Shown here piece after piece: positions 27,481 to 36,667 of a DNA stretch of 64,000 bases. Within the stretch, counting starts at the first letter, position 1, and every line of letters starts with the position of its first letter. The stretch is taken from positions 21,784 through 85,783 of the forward strand of contig JAAYVE010000038.1 of NCBI GenBank assembly GCA_012517315.1, given 5' to 3'. This stretch comes from Deltaproteobacteria bacterium (lineage in GTDB: Bacteria > Desulfobacterota > Syntrophobacteria > Syntrophobacterales > Syntrophobacteraceae). Under the pieces are notes generated by a model. That model ran no database searches, was not told where the DNA came from, and saw nothing but the letters and a program-made list of their open reading frames with translations. Made by a program: the position numbers and the translations under genes.

Positions 27481-29505
27481 GTGAATGACCAGGGAGCCTT
27501 CGAAGCTCATGCCTTGTTGAGGTCCATCTCCCTTGCGCTGAAAGGGAGGGGATGCCCTTCGGCTGAGGTCCTGCGGAACCTCCTGAGCCTTGCGGGAAAG
27601 GGGCAGTCATCGGCTTCGGAAGCCGCGGTGGATCTGCTTTTGAACCCACCTGTCGCCGATGAGATCGCCTTCCACCGGCAACTCCTCAGTTTCGTCCAGG
27701 AACACCCATCCACCCTGAGACGATTGCCCACGCCCGTTAGGGAACTGCTTTCCGACGCAATTGCCGTCATCCTCGCTGCCGAACAGACTCTGGGGCGTAC
27801 GGGCCCAAGAAGGGTTTCCGTTCGGTTTCCGGCGGAAATCGTGATCGATTCCTTTTTCCACAGGTCTCTTCCACTCCTTCCACTGCTGGCGCACATCCGT
27901 CCGCGGCAGATGCCCTACCTGCTCAGGACAAAGCATCCAGCGGGGAAGCGGCGGTTCCGACTCTTGCACAGCAAGCTGACCACACAAAGAGATCAAATTG
28001 AACCCCCATGGCTGACGGGGCTGGATCTCGCACCCGTCCAAGCCCACGGGCGCCTCCCTGCGGGAAGGGCTCCTGCAGGAGGCAGGTGGTTGCGGACGTG
28101 CAGGAACCTTCTTCTTCCCGGCTGTGGTGGCGACGCCGCAGGACACTGGACGCCCCGGCAGAACCCATCCCGACCATTGCCGTCCAACCTCCAAAGAGGT
28201 GCCCCTCACCCGCCAGGACACCCGAGCTGCTCCCTGAACAATGCCCGTTCCAGGGGCAAGCTTTCGTGGTGGGGGGGGCATGGCCCACGGACCCTGGCAA
28301 TGTTCGAGAAGATCATTCGCCTTCAAACGGCGGAACTGGCGGAAATCCGTTCACTTGCTCGGGCGGTGAGCCGGAAGACGGGGCGCGTCGTCCTGAGCCT
28401 TCACAACGCTTCACTTGCGGCCGTGGGGGGCTGGGGTTTCGAGTTCCTGGACCGCTCTTTTCCGTGCCGGTCCCAGTGGCTTTCATTCGTTGAGGCAACC
28501 GGTGGCGACTCCCTGCCGGAGGAAGTACGCCCTTCGGCTCATGAGGCGACCGTGAATGCACTGTGGCAGCTCTGGGAAGAACGCATCGTGAAGCCGCAGC
28601 TGGTTCATGCATTGTGGCAGGGGCGTGTCGAGGCAACCCTGAATCCCTTCCTGGCCAAACCCAGTGGTGGGGACCAAGAAGGGGCGGCGTCGGAACCGGC
28701 AATCCTCTGCCCGTTGTCCGGGGTCTCCGGCAACAGCTGGCGAGGGTTGGCGGTGTCGCCTCATCAGCGACGTACTGTGGGGGAAATCCTGGAATGGCGG
28801 AAAGAGCGCGCAAGACTTTGGCAATGGGGTTACAACCGACTTGCCGCTTTCATCCGAGAAGGACAGAAGCTGCTCTCTTCCGGGGCCCTTCCTTGCTTCG
28901 TGATCCCCTGGATCGACAAGTTTTTCATCTCCTCCCGCCGGGACCAGGACTCTGCTTACCTCCTGCTTCTGCTGCAATGGCTCGGTCACCTGGAACCCAA
29001 ACCCGTCGTCCTGTTTTGGGAGGACACCGGCCGCCTGACAGAACCGAGCTTCAAACTGGCCTTGCAACGCATGACACGCGTCCGCCCCGCACTTCGGGGA
29101 ATCGGCATCTACGACACGGGTTACTCTTCGCGGCAGGACGCCCTCAAAATCATCTGCAACTCCCACGATGCCACCGAACTCTTCGCCTTGAGACCCTTCA
29201 GCGATGCGCACAACCCTGTCGGCCTGAAGCAAGTCTTGCGTTCCCTCGACCACCGGCTTCTGAGACCCTACGATTCCTCATGGAAAGACAATCTGACCTT
29301 TCTTTACACGGGAACGCAGATCCGCGCCCTCCTCTCCGTGCAGTGTGAGGAGGAGGAATTTTCTCCATGGGTGGCAGTGGAGCGAGAGAAAATGCTGTTT
29401 GGTGCCTACCTTCGCGCCCGGCTCCGGGAGGGAGTTCTGGGAAGTGAGGCAGCCGCCTGCGAACCCCTTGCCCTTCGGTTTGCCTCCTGGGCCCATCTCC
29501 TCTGA
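27481..29505 (+). CDS. Unrecognised 674-residue protein with a disturbed central frame
   Basis: I do not recognise the family. The N-terminal 150 residues (helical, Leu/Ala-rich, EAAVDLLLNPPVADEIAFHR) and the C-terminal 390 residues (QWGYNRLAAFIREGQKLLSS, LPCFVIPWIDKFFISSRRDQ) look like genuine protein. Residues about 150-280 do not: they are Arg/Pro/Gly/His-rich and lack secondary-structure pattern. A neighbouring frame there reads a plausible Ala/Ser/Pro linker (ADALPAQDKASSGEAAVPTL, about 27905-27965). At the G8 run 28271-28278, seven G would join CPFQGQAFVVGG to HGPRTLAMFEKIIRL. At least two frame disturbances are likely. No signal peptide or membrane helix is seen. Start GTG at 27481 is uncertain. 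Confidence 0.55.
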   Translation: MNDQGAFEAHALLRSISLALKGRGCPSAEVLRNLLSLAGKGQSSASEAAVDLLLNPPVADEIAFHRQLLSFVQEHPSTLRRLPTPVRELLSDAIAVILAAEQTLGRTGPRRVSVRFPAEIVIDSFFHRSLPLLPLLAHIRPRQMPYLLRTKHPAGKRRFRLLHSKLTTQRDQIEPPWLTGLDLAPVQAHGRLPAGRAPAGGRWLRTCRNLLLPGCGGDAAGHWTPRQNPSRPLPSNLQRGAPHPPGHPSCSLNNARSRGKLSWWGGHGPRTLAMFEKIIRLQTAELAEIRSLARAVSRKTGRVVLSLHNASLAAVGGWGFEFLDRSFPCRSQWLSFVEATGGDSLPEEVRPSAHEATVNALWQLWEERIVKPQLVHALWQGRVEATLNPFLAKPSGGDQEGAASEPAILCPLSGVSGNSWRGLAVSPHQRRTVGEILEWRKERARLWQWGYNRLAAFIREGQKLLSSGALPCFVIPWIDKFFISSRRDQDSAYLLLLLQWLGHLEPKPVVLFWEDTGRLTEPSFKLALQRMTRVRPALRGIGIYDTGYSSRQDALKIICNSHDATELFALRPFSDAHNPVGLKQVLRSLDHRLLRPYDSSWKDNLTFLYTGTQIRALLSVQCEEEEFSPWVAVEREKMLFGAYLRARLREGVLGSEAAACEPLALRFASWAHLL

Positions 29506-29793
29506 ATTCCTCAGGCAAGCCGATGACAGGAAAAGTCATGACAGGGAGAAGGTGGATCCCCCCGAACCCCATTTCTCAAAAACCGTTTGACATCACTATT
29601 GATTTCCAATTAGTTCTATGAAGTCCCAGGAGTTTTTCCAGGTCGCCGTGGGAATGGGACTTCGTTTTCCGACGGCAGCGGGTAATCTCCGGGAGAGTGG
29701 GAAGACGGGCGAAGCGACAATGGCTTTCAAAGCCTGGAAAGACCTGGGCTCATGGTCTGGGGCAGATCCATATTTCGAAGGCTGAAGGGGGAA

Positions 29794-30438
29794 ATGATCA
29801 ATTTCCAGAAAGCGCGCGACCGGATGGTCGAAACCCAGTTGATCAGCAGAGGAATCCATGACCCCAGGGTACTTGAAGCCATGCGCAAAGTCCCGCGACA
29901 TCTCTTCGTGGACGAAGCGCTCAAGGAGCAGGCCTACAGCGACCATCCTCTCCCCATCGGTGAAAAGCAGACCATTTCCCAGCCGTATATCGTTGCCCTC
30001 ATGTCGGAGGTTCTGCAACTGAAAGGTCACGAAAGGATACTGGAAATCGGTACCGGTTCGGGTTATCAAGCGGCGGTTCTCGCCGAACTCGCCGAAAGGG
30101 TCTTCTCCATCGAACGCTTCCCCGTGCTGGCGTTTCGAGCCAACCAGATTCTCCAGAAGCTGGGATACCGCAATGTCATCATCCGTGTTGGGGACGGCAC
30201 AGTTGGATGGCCGGACGATTCCCCTTTCGACGGCATCGTGGTGACGGCTGGCGCCCCCAAGATCCCCCAGCCTCTCGTGGACCAGCTGGCTGTGGGGGGA
30301 CGCCTGGTGGTTCCCGTGGGAGACCGTCTCTCCCAGGAACTGGTTCTCGTGGAAAGGATCCCCGAAGGCATTCAAAAGACCAATCTCGGCGGCGTCCGTT
30401 TCGTGGATCTGGTGGGCAAATGGGGTTGGGGAGAATAG
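29794..30438 (+). CDS. pcm: Protein-L-isoaspartate O-methyltransferase
   Basis: 214 residues from the ATG at 29794, which follows AAGGGGG; an in-frame ATG at 29752 lacks a site. PCM methylates isoaspartyl residues in aged proteins using SAM. Family motifs: [49 protein letters not shown] (active-site region) and the SAM loop [18 protein letters not shown]. The next gene starts two bases after the stop. Confidence 0.95.
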   Translation: MINFQKARDRMVETQLISRGIHDPRVLEAMRKVPRHLFVDEALKEQAYSDHPLPIGEKQTISQPYIVALMSEVLQLKGHERILEIGTGSGYQAAVLAELAERVFSIERFPVLAFRANQILQKLGYRNVIIRVGDGTVGWPDDSPFDGIVVTAGAPKIPQPLVDQLAVGGRLVVPVGDRLSQELVLVERIPEGIQKTNLGGVRFVDLVGKWGWGE

Positions 30439-30440
30439 CG

Positions 30441-30923
30441 GTGCAGCCTCCGATCATCGCCGTGGTGGGAGCAGGCTCCTGTGACGTTCAGTTGGAAAGG
30501 CTCGCTTTCGAAGTGGGAAGAGAAATCGCCCGACGGGGGGCTGTGGTCGTGTGCGGCGGCCTGGGGGGAGTCATGGAGGCGGCCGCACGGGGTGCAAAGG
30601 AGGCGGGCGGTTGGACCGTCGGCATATTGCCCGGATCTTCCACGACGACCGCGAACCCTTATATCGATTTTCCCGTGGCAACGAACATGGGACAGGCAAG
30701 AAACGCCATCATCGTGCACACGGCTGACGTTCTCATCGCGGTCGCCGGGGAATACGGGACTCTCTCGGAAATCGCGATGGCCCTCAAGATCGGCAAGAAG
30801 GTGGTCGCCCTGCAGCCGAACTTTTCCGTTCCAGGCCTCGTGACGGCAGATGACCCGAGGGAGGCCGTGGATAGGGCATGGGCATTCCTCCAATCCACCC
30901 CGAAGGAGAGATCACTTTCTTGA
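30441..30923 (+). CDS. LOG-family-like (TIGR00725-type) nucleotide-binding protein
   Basis: About 160 residues with a Rossmann-like fold. It starts most likely at GTG 30441 after GGGGAG, two bases beyond the pcm stop; an ATG at 30420 overlaps pcm. Pieces: IAVVGAGSC, GAVVVCGGLGGVMEAAARGA and VLIAVAGEYGTLSEIAMALK. The last replaces the canonical LOG motif PGGxGTxxE with AGEYGTLSE, as in the TIGR00725 subgroup, so true cytokinin-type phosphoribohydrolase activity is not assured. Function in this group is unknown. Confidence 0.8.
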   Translation: MQPPIIAVVGAGSCDVQLERLAFEVGREIARRGAVVVCGGLGGVMEAAARGAKEAGGWTVGILPGSSTTTANPYIDFPVATNMGQARNAIIVHTADVLIAVAGEYGTLSEIAMALKIGKKVVALQPNFSVPGLVTADDPREAVDRAWAFLQSTPKERSLS

Positions 30924-31096
30924 GGGCTGCGCGGGAGACATAGGCCACCTTCCCTTTACGGTGACAGCGCGAGATGAATTCCCCCGGTGGCAACTGCGTT
31001 GAGTTTCAGCATCCCCGCGGCCCACAGGGTGGGAAGGTTCCCCCTTTTGCTCCAGGTCTTCGTCGATAGAGGCTTTCACTGACTCGAGGCCCATTC

Positions 31097-32218
31097 ATGG
31101 ATCATCTTAATCCGGGCGGCTTCCCGGAAACCCGGAACCTGCAGGACACCGAAAACCCCGCCGGCCTTCTCTCCCGCCTGCGGGAGGAAAACGAGGACCT
31201 CAAAAAGGAATTGAGGCGGGTGGTGGAAACCGCCGCCGCCAACGAAAGAATATGGCGCCAGTTCACGGAGATCGAGCGCATCCTTTTCAGGACCCGCGAA
31301 CTCGGGCGGATGGCCCGCGAACTGCTCCAGGAAATCAAGGCCAGGTTTCAACCGGATCAGGCCGTTCTTCTCGTTTGCCACCCTGAAATCCTTGAGCGCT
31401 TTTTTCCGGATATTTCGAGCGAGAGCGAGCCCGTCGCCGAGGGAGCCTGGATTCTTCCAATCCCTCGCGAGGCGGCGGACTCCCTTTGCGGGAAGTCTCC
31501 CAAGCCCTCCGTGCCCTCTCCTCAAGAAATCCAGGCGCTCCTGCCTTTCCTCCCCGAAAACGCTCCGGCCGCGCGCTCCTGCGTGATGGTTCCCCTCACT
31601 ATTCATGAAATCCTCTTTGGGTTCCTCATCTTGGGCAGTGTCGACCAGGACCGTTATCGACCCGTTGACGGAACGGATCTGCTGGAGCAATTGGGCCTGA
31701 AAATAGCCCTGTGCATGGACAACTGTCTCACATACGAACGGGTCAAGGACTATGCGGTCCAGGATCCCGTCACCGGTCTTCTGAACTTCTTTCAGATTCG
31801 CACGTTGCTTGAGAGGGCATTCAGGAAGGCGAGACGGCAAGGGACTCCCTTGTCGGTCCTGCTCATCAGTTTGCGCTTTCTCAGCAATGCGCAGGATCAC
31901 CCGGAACTGCGCAACCGTGTGCTCAAACACGCGGCGGATCTTCTCACCGAAATCCTGCCCAGGGGGGAGACCGCCCTCGGACGTTACGGGGGGGACGAAT
32001 TCCTGATACTCCTTCCCGACGTGACCGAAAGAGAAGCCGGGGATGCAGTCCCCTATTTGACCCACATGCTTCGAAAATCCCCTTTTGTCCACGCGAATAC
32101 CGCCATACTCATCCAGGCCTGCATGGGCGTGGGGAGTTTGCAGGATTCCATGAAACAACCCGAGGACCTCCTGGATGCCGCGTCGGCGGGACTCTTTCGC
32201 GCCAAGTCCGCAATGTGA
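31097..32218 (+). CDS. Coiled-coil/GAF-like/GGDEF protein with degenerate diguanylate cyclase site
   Basis: 373 residues. A coiled coil (about 20-70) is followed by a GAF-like domain (about 70-215) and a GGDEF domain (about 220-370) with RYGGDEFLILLPD at 296-308. The GGDEF signature loop itself is intact. However, the segment that normally carries the metal-binding Asp (DxDxFK) reads LLISLRFLSN, with Ser and Arg at the Asp positions, and the I-site RxxD reads RGET. It is therefore likely a c-di-GMP or GTP sensor rather than an active cyclase. There is no membrane segment. It precedes tRNA-Pro. Confidence 0.85.
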   Translation: MDHLNPGGFPETRNLQDTENPAGLLSRLREENEDLKKELRRVVETAAANERIWRQFTEIERILFRTRELGRMARELLQEIKARFQPDQAVLLVCHPEILERFFPDISSESEPVAEGAWILPIPREAADSLCGKSPKPSVPSPQEIQALLPFLPENAPAARSCVMVPLTIHEILFGFLILGSVDQDRYRPVDGTDLLEQLGLKIALCMDNCLTYERVKDYAVQDPVTGLLNFFQIRTLLERAFRKARRQGTPLSVLLISLRFLSNAQDHPELRNRVLKHAADLLTEILPRGETALGRYGGDEFLILLPDVTEREAGDAVPYLTHMLRKSPFVHANTAILIQACMGVGSLQDSMKQPEDLLDAASAGLFRAKSAM

Positions 32219-32450
32219 CTTCCCCATTTGGCCGCGTTGAGGTTGGGATGTTTCTTTCGTATCGGGGAGGTTGCGCCGCCGGTATTTCTCCAATGCCGCG
32301 CTCTCTGCCGCCCCTGCGCGAACGGAACAATCGATCCCACACGGCTATGCCAGGGATTGCGGGCAAAAAAGCGCGGAGGGAGGAGGACATGCAGGCAATT
32401 CCCCGTTGCCATAAGGTTCCTCTATGTGCTATGGAAAATGACTTTCTGTT

Positions 32451-32528
<78 letters not shown>

Positions 32529-32578
32529 GTAATATCAAATGACTTGCGCTGAAAGGATTTTGGGGCTCCGGGGGTGGG

Positions 32579-32875
32579 GTGGCCTTTTTCCGCCTTCTGG
32601 CGATCCTTCAAGCGGCTCCTGGAGGAGCCGCCCCTCAGAGCTGGCCCAACGGTCCCTGGGTGGTGCCGGAACAGGAAATGCCGCTGAATGCAGTCCGTGA
32701 TTATCCCCAACTGATCGTCACCCTCGAAAACTACAATTCCTGCCGCGAGAAGTACGGCCTGCTTCCTGTAAGCACACTGCCCCCCTTCCCATCTAAGCCG
32801 GGGGCACCGGGACCGGGCGAGACTCTCGACGGCGAAGCGGTTGCGCAGATCATCTGCGAACACGAAACGGCGTGA
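32579..32875 (+). CDS. Doubtful small hypothetical protein
   Basis: 98 residues, start uncertain; no good ribosome site and no signal peptide. The C-terminal two thirds (NAVRDYPQLIVTLENYNSC, DGEAVAQIICEHETA) has ordinary protein composition and is followed at 75 bp by a strong terminator in the same direction. It could be a fragment of a larger lost gene at the tRNA junction. I recognise no family. Confidence 0.3.
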   Translation: MAFFRLLAILQAAPGGAAPQSWPNGPWVVPEQEMPLNAVRDYPQLIVTLENYNSCREKYGLLPVSTLPPFPSKPGAPGPGETLDGEAVAQIICEHETA

Positions 32876-32950
32876 TTCTCTCCTTGTTTGACTCTGCGTA
32901 ACGGTTCGCGCCCCCCTCGAACGGAATACCGCCAGTGGAGGCAACTGCAG

Positions 32951-32987
32951 AACAGGGCGGTCTTCGGATCGCCCTGTTGGCTTTTCT
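32951..32987 (+). terminator. Rho-independent terminator downstream of tRNA-Pro
   Basis: AACAGGGCG pairs perfectly with CGCCCTGTT, closed by a CTTCGG loop after a further G-T and T-A step, and is followed on the plus strand by GGCTTTTCTT. It would end transcription from tRNA-Pro or the small frame at 32579-32875. Confidence 0.8.
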
Positions 32988-33386
32988 TCAGAGGAGAGAG
33001 TATAATTCCAAAAAAATATAGGCACATATAGGCACCGTTGATGGCTTGTTGAGCAGGAGAGGGAAGCAGAAGTCCCTGACGTTCAGAATGAGGGACTTTG
33101 ACGACAGACCTCAATGCATCGAGAGCCTGGGATGAATCGACAATGACAATGACTCAGACACCTCCACAAGATCAACCGGCCTGATCCATTTCCACTTTCT
33201 TTGCTCCTGTTCGGAAGGAGGCCTCTTCACCGATTCCGAGCATTCATGACTCAGCCTCTCCCACCTCGTTTCCCGAGCTCCATCCTCCCACTTTGTTCGG
33301 CCTGGGGTCCTGAAATCCCGGGAAAATTGGAATGCCGGATTCATGACCGGCTATGAATCGATCGCGGGTAAAAGAGGAGAAAGGCC

Positions 33387-34355
33387 ATGAGTCTCAGCAG
33401 ATTCGTTCAGTCTCCCCTGAATGTGAAACTCACCGGAATGCTGCCGGTCGGCTTGGCGCGCTGCTGCACACAGCTGCTTGGGTGGATCTACTTCCTTCGC
33501 AACCCCAAGATCGCCCGAGACGTCATGGTGGGCTTTTCCCACTCTGCAGGGAAAGAGTGGCCTGGAAGGATTTCAATGAGGGTATACGCCAGGATCTTTC
33601 TCGGAATACTTGAACATTACTTCGAAAAGCTCCTCATGGCCTATAATCCCATCGAGAAGACTCAAGACATGCTTCGGGCCAAATGCGATGTTCCCGACGA
33701 GTCCTGGCTGAGAACGTTAGGGCCCGGCCAGCGGGGCGGGATGATGCTCACAGGACACTTCGGAGCAGTCGAATTCCTGCCGCTGGCCCTGGCTCTGCGC
33801 GGATACAGAAATGCCGTCATTTTGCGATACGCGACTCCGCACCTGAAAAAAGCCCATGAACACCTGGAGCGGGCCGTCTATCCTGCAATCAGACTCATCG
33901 ATGCCGACGAGGGGCTTTTGAGACACAGGGCCATCGAAGCTTTGGCCGAAGGCAGGATCTTGATCACAGCATGTGACGAATTTAAGAAATGGCGCCCCCA
34001 ACCGGGGCATTTTGTGACAGTGTTCGGCAGGCAGGTCCTCAGGGACAACTCCCTTGACGCCTTCTATGATCGTGTCGGCGCTCCAGTCTCTCTCGGTGTC
34101 ATGCTGAGAGAGAATGGACGCTACTCCCTTGAAATCACCCCCCTCGCGGACGGAAAGGAGGCGGTTTCACTCTCCTGCCGCGCGTGGGGAGAACTGGAGA
34201 AGTACATCCAACGGTATCCCGAGCAATGGTACCAATGGGCGAAAGTCAGAGACCTCCTCTCCCTGAAAAAGGACCATGCCCATGCGAATCGACAAGATTT
34301 GGATCTACCGGCTGGCGATTCCGTTCAGCCGGGTGGTCACCCACAGCCTTCATGA
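33387..34355 (+). CDS. LpxL/HtrB-like lysophospholipid acyltransferase
   Basis: 322 residues of the LPLAT fold. The catalytic HX4E motif is TGHFGAVEF with His124 and Glu129, and the family's C-terminal PEQWYQW is present near 285. LpxL-type enzymes add acyl chains to lipid A; related island-borne copies acylate other lipids or natural products. The usual N-terminal membrane helix is weak (LPVGLARCCTQLLGWIYFL). The last about 25 codons overlap the next gene by 80 bp, so the two are coupled. The native end may be earlier in relatives, because the tail after about 300 is not conserved. It is the first gene of the island. Confidence 0.78.
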   Translation: MSLSRFVQSPLNVKLTGMLPVGLARCCTQLLGWIYFLRNPKIARDVMVGFSHSAGKEWPGRISMRVYARIFLGILEHYFEKLLMAYNPIEKTQDMLRAKCDVPDESWLRTLGPGQRGGMMLTGHFGAVEFLPLALALRGYRNAVILRYATPHLKKAHEHLERAVYPAIRLIDADEGLLRHRAIEALAEGRILITACDEFKKWRPQPGHFVTVFGRQVLRDNSLDAFYDRVGAPVSLGVMLRENGRYSLEITPLADGKEAVSLSCRAWGELEKYIQRYPEQWYQWAKVRDLLSLKKDHAHANRQDLDLPAGDSVQPGGHPQPS

Positions 34356-35421
34356 GCGTAGCGAAACCGAGGCCATCATTGTGGCCATTCAGGATGAGAC
34401 TGGAATGAGAGGCTATGGAGAGGGGACTCCGAGGGGTTACGTCACGGGAGAGTCCCTGGCTGCGACGGTGGATGCGTGCGGATCTGTTGCGTCCAGGATG
34501 GCCGGATTCTCGACATCGAGCGCCGATGAGCTCGGAGAGTTTCTCCGAGACCTTGGCTCTGCGCATCCATCCGCGTGTAACCCTTCAGCCTGGTGCGCTC
34601 TCGAAGTCGCTATCCTGGACCTCTGGACCAAGAACAACCGGGCACCCTTTTGGAGATTCTTTGCGGAGAATCCCGTCCATCAATCCTTCACCTACTCCGG
34701 TGTCGTGCCGATTCTCCCCGACCAAAGACAACTTCTGGAAGTGCTGGAGCTGGCGAGATTGTTCAACCTTTCTTTCCTCAAACTCAAGATCAAGGATTGT
34801 GACAGCGGGCTCGAAGCGGTGAAGGCCACCCGGGACTATTTGGGGACTGACATCGATCTTCGCGTGGACGCCAACGGGGCCTTGAGCGTTCCTGAGACGC
34901 TGCGATTCATCGAAATGACCCGATCCCACGGGATCAGTGCGATGGAACAACCCGTTCCCAAGAGCGATCTGGAGGGGATGACGGAGGTCACCTCTCGAAG
35001 CGCAATCCCGATCATCGCCGACGAATCCCTGTGTACCATGGAGGATGCCATCAAGCTCATAGAACACAAGGGGTGTCACGGGTTCAACATCCGCCTCTCA
35101 AAATGTGGAGGATTCCAGAAGAGCTTGGAGCTTGCGCAACTGGCGAGAGCACGCGGAATCCTGATCCAGATAGGTTCCCATGTCGGCGAAACGGGGATTC
35201 TGTCTGCAGCGGGTCGGCATTTTGCGTCCCTGACTCCGGGCTACACCTATCTGGAGGGATCGTTCTCCAGGTTTGTTCTCAAAGAAGACATCGTGAAGGA
35301 CGACATTTCTTTTGGGGGTGGGGGAAAGGCACTTCCCTTGGGTGGCCCAGGGTTAGGTCTCCAGGTCAACGATTGGATCCTCCACAAATGGGGTACCTTG
35401 GTACGATTCCACTCCGTGTAG
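34276..35421 (+). CDS. Enolase-superfamily enzyme, MLE/dipeptide-epimerase-like
   Basis: 381 residues. A capping domain (to about 130) is followed by the barrel with all acid/base and metal residues: LKLKIK (Lys169-173), metal ligands Asp198 (RVDANGAL), Glu224 (AMEQP) and Asp249 (IADESL), and the opposite base Lys276 (RLSKCGG). The two-lysine layout is that of the muconate-lactonising subgroup: dipeptide epimerases, o-succinylbenzoate synthase and N-succinylamino-acid racemase. Specificity cannot be read. Pairing with an acyltransferase, rather than peptidases or menaquinone genes, is unusual and hints at an acylated amino-acid or dipeptide substrate. ATG at 34276 with AAAAAGGA upstream. Confidence 0.85.
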   Translation: MPMRIDKIWIYRLAIPFSRVVTHSLHERSETEAIIVAIQDETGMRGYGEGTPRGYVTGESLAATVDACGSVASRMAGFSTSSADELGEFLRDLGSAHPSACNPSAWCALEVAILDLWTKNNRAPFWRFFAENPVHQSFTYSGVVPILPDQRQLLEVLELARLFNLSFLKLKIKDCDSGLEAVKATRDYLGTDIDLRVDANGALSVPETLRFIEMTRSHGISAMEQPVPKSDLEGMTEVTSRSAIPIIADESLCTMEDAIKLIEHKGCHGFNIRLSKCGGFQKSLELAQLARARGILIQIGSHVGETGILSAAGRHFASLTPGYTYLEGSFSRFVLKEDIVKDDISFGGGGKALPLGGPGLGLQVNDWILHKWGTLVRFHSV

Positions 35422-35553
35422 TGGAACGCTCCCATCACTAACACCGCCAGGAGTTTTTCTCCAATGAATTCCCGTTGGGGTGTCCCTGTGCATCCCTGAA
35501 TGATTTGGGCAGAAAGCGTTTTCGCCCATGAAAAGGAGCGAAGGAAGCGCGTC

Positions 35554-36048
35554 ATGAGTGCAACGATTGAGGAAATCATGGCGGCCTATGAGGGGCAGTA
35601 CCCGGGCCGGGTGCATCGTCAGTCTACGGTGCCGTTTTCCGGGAGTTTTGGTCACTATTACTTTTTGAGCATCTTCCCTACATTCGAGAATCTCGCTCAG
35701 ATCACAGACCAGAGTCAGCGCGCGGAAGTCACATTGTTTCAGATCAATAATGCATACGTCATTTATGTAGGAAACCCGCACTATGCCACTGCCACTTTCG
35801 CAATCCCTGTCCGCGACCCGGAACACAGAATCGTCAGTTTTCGCTGGATAGCCCATACACATCCGCTCGACGCAGCACATCGTGACGAAATGATTTCACA
35901 TGGCCCAACTCAGTCGGATCTCGACGCCCTCAGAACCATATCCGCTAGGTGGGGCCAATCAGATTCCCAAATCATTCTGTGCAGAGGGGGCCGTGTGGAG
36001 CGAACCGTGTCTTTCAGTCTCCCGCCGGATGAGCAGGTAAGGCCGTAG
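35554..36048 (+). CDS. JAMM/MPN-motif metalloprotease-like protein
   Basis: 165 residues from ATG 35554 (GAAGGAAG upstream). The C-terminal half carries AHTHP (His101, His103) and, 18 residues on, QSDLDAL (Ser121, Asp124), the HxHP...SxxD zinc signature of JAMM/Mov34 isopeptidases. A clear upstream catalytic Glu is harder to assign. JAMM proteins cleave isopeptide bonds next to ubiquitin-like proteins or process sulfur carriers and toxins. No ubiquitin-like protein is encoded nearby. It is the third gene of the island, 130 bp after the enolase-family gene. Confidence 0.7.
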   Translation: MSATIEEIMAAYEGQYPGRVHRQSTVPFSGSFGHYYFLSIFPTFENLAQITDQSQRAEVTLFQINNAYVIYVGNPHYATATFAIPVRDPEHRIVSFRWIAHTHPLDAAHRDEMISHGPTQSDLDALRTISARWGQSDSQIILCRGGRVERTVSFSLPPDEQVRP

Positions 36049-36667
36049 ACCCTGTAACCTTTGGCTTTTGCCACTGGTCGCCGACTCCATTTCCATCGGC
36101 CAACCCCGCATGTTTCATTCATCCGTTGTACACGATTGAGGTTTCCAGAAGGTTTGACCGACGCTCTATTCCATGCCGGCATCTAAGATCTGACCGATTC
36201 GTGTTTCAGGGGGAAATTGGGGTCGGAGTTTCAAATCTTCACGCCTCGACCAGACTGCAGCTGCAGCCTTTCATCGACCGAACCCATGAATCCATCGTGA
36301 CGCCTTTTGGCCGACCTGCTTGGGACCTTGTCCTTCCGCCTGCGTGGAGCCCTGCACATACCTGTCTTCCCCATTGACAGCCACTCCAAGTTTAGATTAA
36401 ATATTCAAATAATATAGCTTTTTTGATTTCCCTCACCTCCTTTCGAAGGTAGGATGCGTGAGTGCCAAGCCTCTCAAATTGCCGAATGAAGCCCTCCATG
36501 GAATTCCACCGGTCCATGGAGGGTGATTCACCGTCGGAAACCACCATCACGAACCATTCATCGGACGAGGGGCAGAGAACGGCGGACCGCCGATCGTCAC
36601 GATCAGTGACGGCGGGACATCCAGTCTTCTTGCCGCCCTTCGCCTTCGTGGAAGAATGGAGTCAGAG
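36049..36667. other. Spacer at the right end of the putative island
   Basis: About 620 bp. It contains the degenerate tRNA-Pro copy (36219-36253) and an A/T-rich segment near 36390-36430. No convincing gene is seen on either strand; the promoter of the secreted protein at 36668 should lie near its right end. Confidence 0.5.
36219..36253 (+). repeat. Degenerate copy of the tRNA-Pro 3' end, putative right attachment site
   Basis: GGGGTCGGAG-T-TTCAAATC followed by TTCACGCCTCGACCAG aligns without gaps to the last 35 bases of the tRNA-Pro region (32494-32528) with four mismatches. It covers only the T arm and 3' acceptor strand; nothing like the 5' half of a tRNA lies upstream. This is what a right-hand att site of an integrated element looks like after mutation. 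Confidence 0.7.

Larger units (their letters stand above)
32529..33386. other. Spacer at the left end of the putative island
   Basis: 860 bp with one weak small frame (32579-32875) and a strong terminator (32951-32987). A tandem 10-bp repeat ATATAGGCAC occurs near 33018-33037. The rest shows no gene or RNA that I can recognise; no integrase or transposase remnants were found by eye. Confidence 0.5.

Noticed and set aside
33018..33037. Tandem ATATAGGCAC repeat as a mobile-element end
   Set aside because: Only two short units, with no inverted partner at the other island end.
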